Virus record (IMG/VR): IMGVR_UViG_3300023179_000245
Location: 1-39,110 of that record
DNA: 39,110 nucleotides
Strand: one strand, 5' to 3'
DNA from: a virus
Shown: piece after piece, positions 19,255 to 26,952 of the stretch
Position numbering within the stretch: position 1 is the stretch's first letter
How the letters are laid out: the number at the start of each line of letters is the position of its first letter
The notes under the pieces: model-generated
The model's input: the letters and a program-made list of their open reading frames with translations, nothing else
Told to the model about the DNA's origin: nothing
Database searches by the model: none
Program-made: the position numbers and the translations under genes

Positions 19255-22200
19255 ATGGCCCAACTTAATTCACCTGGTGTAGCAGTCACAGTTATTGATG
19301 AAAGCTTTTACACACCAGCCGCACCAAGCACAGTACCTTTAATAATTGTAGCATCAGCTGAAAATAAGCCAAACGGAGCAAACACAGGTATTGCTCGAGG
19401 AACAATTAAGGCTAATGCAGGACTAGCATACTTAATTACCAGTCAAAGAGATCTATCAGAGACTTTTGGAATCCCTATTTTCAAAACTGATTCAAACAAC
19501 AATCCAGTCCATGCAGGCGAACAAAATGAATATGGTTTACAGGCTGCGTATAGTTATTTAGGTGTTAGCAATAGGGCATATATTGTCAGAGCCGATATTG
19601 ATTTAGGATCCTTAGACCCATCAGCAGATGCTCCTCAGGCTGATCCAGAAAGTGGAACTTATTGGTTAGATATTGCTAAGAGCTCATGGGGTGTATTCGA
19701 GTGGAATGGAGATCCAAAAGGTTTGGGTAAGGGTCAAAGTTTTGCAAAGAAGGGGCCAATTCCTGTAACAGATCCAGCATTGATAAATGGTCTTACAGGT
19801 GGTCCTAAAGATAGCGTAGGTACTGTGGGCGATTATGCTATAGTGACCTTAATGAATTTAAGTACAAGCTATAACGCTGCTGATGTACTATGGTTTAGAA
19901 ATAGTTCAACCTGGGTTAAAGTGGGCAGTGAAGATTGGCGTACAAGTTGGCCAGCAGTAATTAGTACAAAGTCAACAATTACAATACCAGCAGGTAGTGA
20001 AGATTTGTTTATAGATTTAAATGATGATCAGGATACACTTGATCTTGGTGAGCAATTGAGTGGTGCTTTTTCACTTACAGCAGGTGCAAATACAGCAGCA
20101 TCTATAGCACAAAAAATTAATGCATTTGCTCCTAGTCTTATCAATGCAGAAGTTAGAAATGATCGTCTAGTACTATCAAGTATTACAGGAAGATTTAAAA
20201 TTTCTGGACCAGCCTGTGAGCACATAGGTATCCCAGAAGGAACATACTATAGTCCAAAAGTTGAAATTGCTCCACATACAAGAGTTCCATTATTTAAGAC
20301 AAGTGATCCAACACCAAGACCAACAGGCAGTGTTTGGATCAAGACTACAGCAGCTAATGGTGGTGCTGAATTTGTTCTAAAAAAATACAATGCAGATGCA
20401 GATACATTTGAAAGAAATGACTGTCCTATACTGCCAAATGGAGCAGCAGCCATTTATGCACTAGATAAAACAGGTGGCGAAAAAATATCAGTTGGTGCAG
20501 TGTATGCAAAATTTAATACAACTGAATTTTTATATCAATATCCTACAGGGGATGTTGGACCAGAACAAGTTGACTTTTATTTTTATAGAAAGAGTAGTTT
20601 AGGACCAACAACAATTACAAGTAAAGTTATAGCTGCTTCAACATTTACTACAGGTTCAAGAACATTCAAATTACAAGAAACAAGAGCAGCAGATCCAAAT
20701 TATAGTGCTGCTGCAACTTTCACAGTGAACCTAGCTGGAACAGCAGCAGATGCAGAAAAAATAGCTAAAGCTATTAATGACAGTACAGATTTAGTAAATG
20801 TTAAAGCTAGGGTAACTCCACAAAATAAATTAATTATTCAACATTTATTAGGTGGTGATATTAGGATAGAAGAACCAAATGCCGCAGCAGATAGAATCTT
20901 TACAATTTTATTTGGTGGTGAAAAGAATCCTAATTTACATGCAAGTCTATTTAATGATAGTTCAGCCACTTTCCAACCACAGTGGGAAGTAAGTCATTGG
21001 GAACCATTGCGTTTTACATCTAGTTCATTTGCACCAACAAGTTTAACCAAAGATCAAACTTTATGGTATAACAGTATTGTAGATGAAGTCGATATCATGA
21101 TTCATAATGGTCAAAAATGGGTAGGTTATAAAAACTTTAGTGGTCTAACAGGAACAGATCCAAATGGTCCAATAGTTAGTGCTACAAAACCATTATTACA
21201 AAGTGATGGAGTCAGTACACTTGTTACAGGTGATTTATGGATTGATACTAGCGACATAGATAATTATCCTGTAATTTATAGATTTGATGCTACTAAACCA
21301 GGTACAGCAGCTACAAAATGGGTGTTGGTAGATAAAACAGATCAAAGTAGTGAAGAAGGTGTTTTATTTGCTGACGCACGTTGGACAACTGCGGGACCTA
21401 ACGCTACATACACTGAAAGTACTATTCAAGATTTATTGGTTAGTGACTTTGTTGACCCAGATGCTCCAGATCCTGCACTATATCCAAAAGGTATGTTGCT
21501 ATGGAATATGCGTCGCAGTGGATTTAATGTGAAGAAATTTGTTCACAATTATATAGATGTTAACGAATCAAACAATAGATTCCAAGTATTTAATATTAAT
21601 AGTAGTTTATTGATTGATGAATCTATGGCTGACTATTACCCACATCGTTGGGTAACAATTAGTGGTAATCAAGAAAATGGTGCAGGTTGGTTTGGGCGTC
21701 AGGCACAACGTAGAGTTGTAGTACAGGCACTACAGGCTGTAGCAAATAGTTCAAGAGATATTCGTGAAGAAGCCCGTGTATTCAACTTAATCGCTACACC
21801 TGGTTATCCAGAATTAATTGGTGAAATGATTAGCTTGAATTTCGATAGAGGATTAAGCGCATTTATTGTTGGTGATACTCCAGCAAGATTAACACCAGAT
21901 GCTACTAGTTTACAAGCTTGGGGTGATAACCTACGTCTAGCAGTAGAGGACAATGATCAAGGTGCTGCCAGTTATGACGAATATATGGCCATGTTCTATC
22001 CTTGGGGATTCACAAGTGACTTATTAGGTCGTAACATTGTGGTACCTCCAAGCCATATGATGCTAAGAACTATAGCACTAAGTGATAGTGTAAGCTATCC
22101 TTGGTTCGCTCCAGCAGGTACACGTAGAGGTGGAATCAGTAATGCTAGTAATGTAGGTTATATTGATGATGAAGGCGAATTTGTAGTAGTTGCTCTTAAT

Positions 22201-22632
22201 ACTGGTCAAAGAGATACATTATATGATGTAAAAATTAACCCAATCACATTCTTTACAGGTGTTGGACTTGTTAATTATGGACAGAAAACAAGAGCTAAGA
22301 ATGCAAGTGCCCTAGATCGTATCAATGTAGCTAGATTAATCGTATATCTACGTAGACAGTTAGATATTTTAGCTAAACCATACATTTTTGAACCTAATGA
22401 TAAAATTACTAGGGATGAAATTAAAGGTGCAGTTGAAAGTTTATTACTTGAATTAGTTGGACAAAGAGCGTTATATGACTACATTGTAGTTTGTGATGAA
22501 TCAAATAATACTCCATCAAGAATAGATAGAAATGAACTTTATGTTGATGTTGCTATTGAACCTGTCAAAGCAGTTGAATTTATCTACATTCCATTAAGAT
22601 TGAAGAACACAGGTGAAATTGCTGGTCTATAA
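19255..22632 (+). CDS. 18: Tail sheath protein gp18 (enlarged)
   Basis: A 1,125-residue contractile sheath protein. The N-terminus (LNSPGVAVTVIDES, then AYLITSQRDLSETFG and GLQAAYSYLGVSNRAYIVRA) and the C-terminal third (DESMADYYPHRWVTISGNQE, YDEYMAMFYPWGFTSDLLGR, YDYIVVCDESNNTPSRIDRN, VEFIYIPLRLKNTG) are gp18-like. T4 gp18 is 659 residues, so this protein has roughly 450 extra residues in the middle. The extra region contains several small W-rich beta motifs (GTYWLDIAKSSWGVFEW, GSVWIKTTAANGG, TLWYNSIVDEVDIMIHNGQK, GDLWIDTSDIDNYPVIYRF), which read as surface decorations. It assembles around the gp19 tube and contracts during infection. ATG with AGGAGA upstream. Confidence 0.93.
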   Translation: MAQLNSPGVAVTVIDESFYTPAAPSTVPLIIVASAENKPNGANTGIARGTIKANAGLAYLITSQRDLSETFGIPIFKTDSNNNPVHAGEQNEYGLQAAYSYLGVSNRAYIVRADIDLGSLDPSADAPQADPESGTYWLDIAKSSWGVFEWNGDPKGLGKGQSFAKKGPIPVTDPALINGLTGGPKDSVGTVGDYAIVTLMNLSTSYNAADVLWFRNSSTWVKVGSEDWRTSWPAVISTKSTITIPAGSEDLFIDLNDDQDTLDLGEQLSGAFSLTAGANTAASIAQKINAFAPSLINAEVRNDRLVLSSITGRFKISGPACEHIGIPEGTYYSPKVEIAPHTRVPLFKTSDPTPRPTGSVWIKTTAANGGAEFVLKKYNADADTFERNDCPILPNGAAAIYALDKTGGEKISVGAVYAKFNTTEFLYQYPTGDVGPEQVDFYFYRKSSLGPTTITSKVIAASTFTTGSRTFKLQETRAADPNYSAAATFTVNLAGTAADAEKIAKAINDSTDLVNVKARVTPQNKLIIQHLLGGDIRIEEPNAAADRIFTILFGGEKNPNLHASLFNDSSATFQPQWEVSHWEPLRFTSSSFAPTSLTKDQTLWYNSIVDEVDIMIHNGQKWVGYKNFSGLTGTDPNGPIVSATKPLLQSDGVSTLVTGDLWIDTSDIDNYPVIYRFDATKPGTAATKWVLVDKTDQSSEEGVLFADARWTTAGPNATYTESTIQDLLVSDFVDPDAPDPALYPKGMLLWNMRRSGFNVKKFVHNYIDVNESNNRFQVFNINSSLLIDESMADYYPHRWVTISGNQENGAGWFGRQAQRRVVVQALQAVANSSRDIREEARVFNLIATPGYPELIGEMISLNFDRGLSAFIVGDTPARLTPDATSLQAWGDNLRLAVEDNDQGAASYDEYMAMFYPWGFTSDLLGRNIVVPPSHMMLRTIALSDSVSYPWFAPAGTRRGGISNASNVGYIDDEGEFVVVALNTGQRDTLYDVKINPITFFTGVGLVNYGQKTRAKNASALDRINVARLIVYLRRQLDILAKPYIFEPNDKITRDEIKGAVESLLLELVGQRALYDYIVVCDESNNTPSRIDRNELYVDVAIEPVKAVEFIYIPLRLKNTGEIAGL

Positions 22633-22634
22633 GG

Positions 22635-22642
22635 CATAAATA
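22635..22642 (+). promoter_or_regulatory. Late-promoter-like box before the tail tube gene
   Basis: CATAAATA (22635-22642) just after the sheath stop, followed by GGAG at 22651-22654 and the ATG at 22663. It matches seven of eight bases of the T4 late consensus. Confidence 0.55.
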
Positions 22643-22662
22643 ATAATAACGGAGCACGAATT

Positions 22663-23286
22663 ATGGCAATTGCAACATTAAATAGATTTACAGTACCATT
22701 AGCAACAGATTCTAGCGCATCAGCACAAGGCATGTTGATGCCTAAATTAAAGTACAGATTTAGAATTATGTTTGAAAATTTTGGAGTAAGCACACCATCA
22801 ACAGAGTTAACTAAACAGGTTCAAACAGCAGTTAAACCTACAGTTGTATTCCAAAATCAAGTTATTGATACTTACAACAGTAAAATCAATTATGCTGGTA
22901 AATGGACTTGGAATGCTATGCAGGTTGTACTACGAGATGATGCTACAGGTATTGTTAGCAAACTAGTTGGTGAACAAATGCAGAAACAATTCGACTTCTT
23001 CGAACAGGCCAGTGCTGCTTCGGGTATTGATTATAAATTCTTAATGCGTATTGAAATCACAGAAGGTGGTAACGGTATTCATGTTCCAACAGTATTAGAA
23101 ACTTGGGAATGTTATGGTTGTTATATACAACAGGCTAATTGGCAAAGTTTAAGTTATGCAGATGCTGCGCCACAAACAATAGACCTTACTATTCAGCCAG
23201 ATAACTGTATACAAATCCCACAAGGCAGCGGTGTTGGTGCTGCTATTGGCAGAACTGTACGTACAATGTCTACAGGTGTAGCTTAA
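22663..23286 (+). CDS. 19: Tail tube protein gp19
   Basis: A 207-residue protein. LMPKLKYRFRIMFENFG near the N-terminus, VVFQNQVIDTYNSKINYAGK, the helix with EQMQKQFDFFEQ, and CYIQQANWQSLSYADAAPQT followed by IDLTIQPDNCIQ are characteristic of the T4-like tail tube. T4 gp19 is 163 residues, so this is slightly longer. It forms the hexameric rings of the inner tube beneath the sheath. It follows gp18 directly, as in T4, has GGAG 8 nt before the ATG, and is followed by a strong terminator. Confidence 0.93.
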   Translation: MAIATLNRFTVPLATDSSASAQGMLMPKLKYRFRIMFENFGVSTPSTELTKQVQTAVKPTVVFQNQVIDTYNSKINYAGKWTWNAMQVVLRDDATGIVSKLVGEQMQKQFDFFEQASAASGIDYKFLMRIEITEGGNGIHVPTVLETWECYGCYIQQANWQSLSYADAAPQTIDLTIQPDNCIQIPQGSGVGAAIGRTVRTMSTGVA

Positions 23287-23305
23287 TATTATTCAAAAAC
23301 AAATT

Positions 23306-23324
23306 AGGGCGTAAGCCCTTTTTT
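23306..23324 (+). terminator. Rho-independent terminator after gp19
   Basis: Stem AGGGC (23306-23310), loop GTAA, stem GCCCT (23315-23319), running straight into a T tract ending at 23324. It closes the sheath-tube unit. Confidence 0.9.
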
Positions 23325-23360
23325 GTCGACTATGCAATATAGTAGCATATTATTTTTATA

Positions 23361-23367
23361 ATAAATA
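23361..23367 (+). promoter_or_regulatory. Late-promoter-like box 4 nt before the baseplate gene
   Basis: ATAAATA in an A+T-rich run, then TAGT, then the ATG at 23372. No Shine-Dalgarno precedes the ATG. A terminator lies just upstream, so this gene needs its own promoter, which strengthens the case for this box. Confidence 0.6.
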
Positions 23368-23371
23368 TAGT

Positions 23372-24454
23372 ATGGCAAGTAAGTTTAATGGATTACTAGA
23401 TCAACTAGGCAACGGGCTGCTACGACCCAAGGGCCAAATGGGCGATTGGCAACATGCTGCTAGAACTTTTGTTGACGATGAATATAGACTAGCTCCTAAA
23501 TCTAAGTTTCTATATCACGTATATTTTAAGATAAACAAGAGTACTGTATTTTTTCAAAATTTAACTGAACGTCATGGTACTGAGTTAGGATTATTAGTTA
23601 AGTCTGTAGAATTGCCAAAGTATAGTATTAAAACGCAAACACTAAATCAGTACAATAGGAAAAAAGTAGTTCAAACAGGACATAATTTTCAACCCATAGC
23701 TATAAAATTTCATGATGATAGATCACACATTGTTAATATGATGTGGCAAGCATATTACAAATATTACTATGCTGATAGCACTACAGGAAATATACCAGGT
23801 GCTTTTAAGAGAAATAGTATGGAAGGGTTTAGATATATTAAAGGTAATTATGGTTTTGACAATAATAGTTCCATACCATTTTTTGATAGCATATTAATAT
23901 ATCAATTGAATAAAAGAGAATATGTTAGTTACACATTGATTAATCCTCTGATACAACAATTTAGTCACGATAATATGAATAGCGGAGATCAAGGTTCAGC
24001 AGGTGCAGAATGTTCTATGACAGTATCCTATGAAGCAGTTACATATGATTCAGGAACTATAACAGGATCAAATATCAAAGGATTTGCACAGGAACATTAT
24101 GATAAAGTACCAAGCCCTTTAAGTGCAGCTGGTGGAGGTACTCGTAGTTTATTTGGCACAGGTGGTGTGCTTGAGGGAGCTGCTGATGTTATTGGTGGTA
24201 TAGCCAGCGGCAGAGCATTTAGTAGTTTAGATAATATAATTAATACAGCCGCTACGGCAGTTAATACATATCAAAATGCTAAAGGATTAACCAAAGCTGG
24301 CCTTAAACAAGAAGGTAAGGGTTTATTAACTGCTGCGGCTGTTAGTGCTGTAGGAGTTGCAGCCAGTAATATAGGAACATTTTTTCCTATAGTTAGTTCT
24401 AAAGAAGGTCCAAAAGCAGCACAGAGAACGGATTTATTACCTCCAGGAATATAA
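23372..24454 (+). CDS. Baseplate/tail-tube-fold protein, gp48/gp54-like
   Basis: A 360-residue protein. The core KFLYHVYFKIN, GLLVKSVELPKYSIKTQTLN, QYNRKKVVQTGHNFQPIAIK, FHDD and YTLINPLIQQFSHD matches a family I recall from cyanophage-type T4-like phages, annotated as baseplate tail tube initiator/cap or tube-like structural protein. The length is close to T4 gp48 (364 aa) and gp54 (320 aa), but I cannot choose between them. The last ~100 residues are low-complexity, Ala/Gly-rich and probably flexible or helical. It likely starts tube polymerisation on the baseplate. Its stop overlaps the next ATG as TAATG. There is no Shine-Dalgarno; ATAAATA ends 4 nt before the ATG. Confidence 0.75.
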   Translation: MASKFNGLLDQLGNGLLRPKGQMGDWQHAARTFVDDEYRLAPKSKFLYHVYFKINKSTVFFQNLTERHGTELGLLVKSVELPKYSIKTQTLNQYNRKKVVQTGHNFQPIAIKFHDDRSHIVNMMWQAYYKYYYADSTTGNIPGAFKRNSMEGFRYIKGNYGFDNNSSIPFFDSILIYQLNKREYVSYTLINPLIQQFSHDNMNSGDQGSAGAECSMTVSYEAVTYDSGTITGSNIKGFAQEHYDKVPSPLSAAGGGTRSLFGTGGVLEGAADVIGGIASGRAFSSLDNIINTAATAVNTYQNAKGLTKAGLKQEGKGLLTAAAVSAVGVAASNIGTFFPIVSSKEGPKAAQRTDLLPPGI

Positions 24455-24819
24455 TGAAAACTAATTTACCTATTAATCAAAATACATCTGATAAAGAAGT
24501 TAAATCTTTTTTTAACAATTATTTCACTGAGGAAATAACTTTTCCTAGTAATCAGGTAGATGCTGTATTAGGATTTTTTGAAAAAAGAGGTTTTGATACA
24601 CAGGCAAGTAGAAGTGTTAGTATAATTTTACTCAATCAGGCTAGAATTGATAATGTAAACGTCTTTGTTTTATTGGACAAACTGAAAACTGTAGAGACTG
24701 TGCAACTGAATAGAGTAATAACACAGGTATTAAATTTTTATAGAACACAGACTAGTGTATTAGGATATAAAGTATCTAACAATACTGAGTCATTTGAAAA
24801 TCGTAATATTTTAGTATGA
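24454..24819 (+). CDS. Conserved T4-like phage small protein, function unknown
   Basis: A 121-residue protein with start overlap TAATG and a 4-nt ATGA overlap with the next gene. The segment VDAVLGFFEKRGFDTQASRS followed by a run of helical, hydrophobic residues (IILLNQARIDNVNVFVLLDK) is familiar from T4-like aquatic phages next to tail and baseplate genes, where it has no assigned role. Predicted mostly alpha-helical and soluble. Tight coupling to its neighbours suggests a structural or assembly role; that is inference only. Confidence 0.78.
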   Translation: MKTNLPINQNTSDKEVKSFFNNYFTEEITFPSNQVDAVLGFFEKRGFDTQASRSVSIILLNQARIDNVNVFVLLDKLKTVETVQLNRVITQVLNFYRTQTSVLGYKVSNNTESFENRNILV

Positions 24820-25253
24820 GTAAATTTGCAAAAGGTAAATTTACACCAAAAAATCCACACAAATATATAGGACTAAAGAATCCAACTTATCGTAGTAGTT
24901 GGGAATGGGCCTTTATGAATTTTTGTGATACTCACCCCAGTATACAGCGTTGGGCTAGTGAAGCAGTTAAAATACCCTATAGAAATCCTCTTACTGGACG
25001 ACAAACAATCTATGTGCCAGACTTTCTTATACAATATTTAGATAAGAATAATAAGCTATTAACAGAGATAATTGAGATTAAACCAAGTAATCAACAACTT
25101 GTCGAGAAGGTAGGACGTAATCCAGCTAGGGCCACAGCATATGCAATAAATCAAGTAAAATGGGCAGCAGCTACTAACTGGTGTAAAAATGAAGGATTAA
25201 AATTTAGAGTTCTCAATGAGACAGATATTTTCCATCAAGGTAGAGTAAGATAA
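24816..25253 (+). CDS. 4: Head completion nuclease-like protein gp4
   Basis: A 145-residue protein, close in size to T4 gp4 (150 aa). YRSSWEWAFMNFCD, IQRWASEAVKIPYRNP, YVPDFLIQY and EIIEIKPS match T4 gp4 segments (YFRSSWEHTFMKICDENP, YPDFFIEYYNGKKELIEIKP). Candidate PD-(D/E)XK residues are E30, D69 (in P-D), E87 and K89, the TnsA-like nuclease arrangement. T4 gp4 completes heads before tail joining. The gene overlaps its upstream neighbour by 4 nt, and its TAA stop lies inside the ATAAATA box of the small terminase gene. Confidence 0.87.
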   Translation: MSKFAKGKFTPKNPHKYIGLKNPTYRSSWEWAFMNFCDTHPSIQRWASEAVKIPYRNPLTGRQTIYVPDFLIQYLDKNNKLLTEIIEIKPSNQQLVEKVGRNPARATAYAINQVKWAAATNWCKNEGLKFRVLNETDIFHQGRVR

Positions 25254-25256
25254 ATA
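25250..25256 (+). promoter_or_regulatory. Late-promoter-like box 4 nt before the small terminase gene
   Basis: ATAAATA, then AGCT, then the ATG at 25261. It contains the gp4 stop codon. No Shine-Dalgarno at normal spacing. The arrangement is identical to those at gp14 and 23372. Confidence 0.5.
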
Positions 25257-25260
25257 AGCT

Positions 25261-25740
25261 ATGACTAAAAAACTAGAAGAAGTGCTTAATTTACCTGAAA
25301 GTAAAAAGATAGCCAAGGAAGAAAAGGCAGAAAAGTCTAAGCCTGAAAACTTTTTAAGGGATATGGCAGAGTTTGATAAAATATCAGCTGCACTACCTCA
25401 GGTCAAGGGTTTAGGCGATCTTAGTGATACTGAATTTGATGACCTAGCTGAGCGTGCTACTAATGCTTATGATGATCTAATGGATTTAGGAATGAATGTA
25501 GAAGCACGTTATAGTGGACGTATTTTTGAAGTAGCAGGCACTATGCTTAAAAATGCTATTGAAGCTAAAGCAGCTAAAATAGATAAGAAGCTTAGAATGG
25601 TAGAATTACAGTTGAAAAAACAAAAGTTAGACAACGATGCTGAAGCAGATGCTAATAAAGGTATTAATATTCCTGGAGATGGATACATAGTTGCCGATCG
25701 AAATAGTCTTCTAGAAAAACTGAAAAATATGAATAAATAA
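25261..25740 (+). CDS. 16: Terminase small subunit gp16-like
   Basis: A 159-residue acidic and basic helical protein; T4 gp16 is 164. A long helix pair from about residue 60 to 125 (FDDLAERATNAYDDLMDLGM, RIFEVAGTMLKNAIEAKAAK, MVELQLKKQKL) matches the central coiled coil of T4-like small terminases, in which a helix carries an (Y/F)EV(A/F)xxL motif and is followed by K-rich helices. The C-terminus has a conserved-looking YIVADRNSLLEKL tail. gp16 regulates packaging and gp17 nuclease activity. In T4 it abuts gene 17; here two conserved unknown genes lie between. Assigned by pattern and by neighbourhood. Confidence 0.75.
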   Translation: MTKKLEEVLNLPESKKIAKEEKAEKSKPENFLRDMAEFDKISAALPQVKGLGDLSDTEFDDLAERATNAYDDLMDLGMNVEARYSGRIFEVAGTMLKNAIEAKAAKIDKKLRMVELQLKKQKLDNDAEADANKGINIPGDGYIVADRNSLLEKLKNMNK

Positions 25741-25757
25741 AGTATACGGGAATTCTT

Positions 25758-26321
25758 ATGAGTACTTTTAAACAATATCTAGCTGAGAGTAAAAAAGTTT
25801 ATAGCTTTAAGGTAAAAATTGCCGGTGAGGTGGATAAAAAAATTGTAGAGCATATGAAAGTTGCTCTAAGTAAATTTGACTGTGCCAGTGTAAGTAAGCC
25901 CAAGCGTACTCCTATTACAGAAACTCCATTAGACTTTCCAGAGCAAAAATATAATTTTGTAAACATTTTTGATGTTAGTTGTAATTATCCTACAAGCCCA
26001 GTAGAGATGGCCAGTTATTTGGCAGAAAAATTACGTATTCAAGCCTGTTGTATTAAGGTACAAACAGAAGGTGAAGATTTAGAACAAAATCAAAACTTGC
26101 AGTCTTATAAGAGAATAGGTACAAGCACAGAATCTATACTTAATAAACCATATGAAGAAACTCCAGCAACAGTGCAAAAATTAGTAGGTGCAAATCGTTT
26201 GGGTTTTTTACAAGAGTTAGGCAAAGTAAAACATGCAGGTGAACAAGTTAAAGGTGTAAATGATCAGTTATTAGCCAAGAGCGTGCCTACAGGATCATCA
26301 CCAAAAGAAAAAGGACGCTAA
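25758..26321 (+). CDS. Conserved T4-like phage protein with MSTFKQYLAES N-terminus
   Basis: A 187-residue protein. The N-terminal FKQYLAES is the kind of short amphipathic tag seen on several capsid-associated proteins of T4-like phages. It is followed by YSFKVKIAGEVDKKIVEHMK, an IQEKPLDFP-like segment (ITETPLDFPEQ), and a predicted alpha/beta ferredoxin-like layout (VNIFDVSCNYPTSPVEMASY, LRIQACCIKV). I recall this family from environmental T4-like phages between terminase genes or near head genes, without known function. A weak GGGA precedes the ATG. A capsid-associated or assembly role is inference. Confidence 0.75.
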   Translation: MSTFKQYLAESKKVYSFKVKIAGEVDKKIVEHMKVALSKFDCASVSKPKRTPITETPLDFPEQKYNFVNIFDVSCNYPTSPVEMASYLAEKLRIQACCIKVQTEGEDLEQNQNLQSYKRIGTSTESILNKPYEETPATVQKLVGANRLGFLQELGKVKHAGEQVKGVNDQLLAKSVPTGSSPKEKGR

Positions 26322-26322
26322 A

Positions 26323-26952
26323 ATGGATTTTAATAAACTTTATAAAAAAATAGCAGCACTAGATCAAGGACGTCAAATACTTAATGAGAGTGAGCAGCCA
26401 GTAGAAGAATGTGGTATGATGGGTATGAGCCCGTTAGGTGGTATGGATGAACGGCCAACTACTATGAGTGTTAATATGAACGCTAGTGGTGCTGAAGGTA
26501 TCCGTGAACTATTAAACATCCTACAAGGCAAGGGTGATGATGGTGGTATGGGAATGGACAGTCCAGATAATGCCCCAGCAGGTGCAATAGTAAGTATAGG
26601 TTCAGATGGTCCTGATGATGGACCTGATATGGGACCAGATGGTAGTCTAGATATGCACGATCATGGTGACGAACCTTCAGATGACGATATGGGCGATGAC
26701 GAAGAACCAGATGGTAAAAAACCCATGTTTGGTCGTGAACCAGACATGGATGAGGAATTTGCTAATGAGCCTCAAGAACGTATGGCAGCAGGTTTTGATC
26801 GTATGGCTGGAACAGATGGTAGTGGTCAAGGCTTAGATAGACCTAAAAAGACATTCCCTAAAGTAGCAGGCGGTGACAATCCTATGCAGCAGATGAGTGA
26901 AAACTTACGCTATCGCTTAATGAATTTATACAAAGAAATCAAAGTTAGATAA
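26323..26952 (+). CDS. Conserved acidic Gly/Met/Asp-rich phage protein, function unknown
   Basis: A 209-residue protein starting one base after the previous stop. The N-terminus is short and helical (MDFNKLYKKIAALDQGRQIL) and is followed by EECGMMGMSP. A middle segment (NASGAEGIRELLNILQG) is followed by a strongly acidic, low-complexity run (about residues 75-150) and a helical C-terminus (LRYRLMNLYKEIK). It is probably disordered over much of its length. The family is familiar from T4-like aquatic phages in this same gene order. Its charge and composition would suit a prohead core or scaffold-associated protein, but I see no protease site to prove it. Its stop overlaps the gp17 start as TAATG. 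Confidence 0.75.
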   Translation: MDFNKLYKKIAALDQGRQILNESEQPVEECGMMGMSPLGGMDERPTTMSVNMNASGAEGIRELLNILQGKGDDGGMGMDSPDNAPAGAIVSIGSDGPDDGPDMGPDGSLDMHDHGDEPSDDDMGDDEEPDGKKPMFGREPDMDEEFANEPQERMAAGFDRMAGTDGSGQGLDRPKKTFPKVAGGDNPMQQMSENLRYRLMNLYKEIKVR

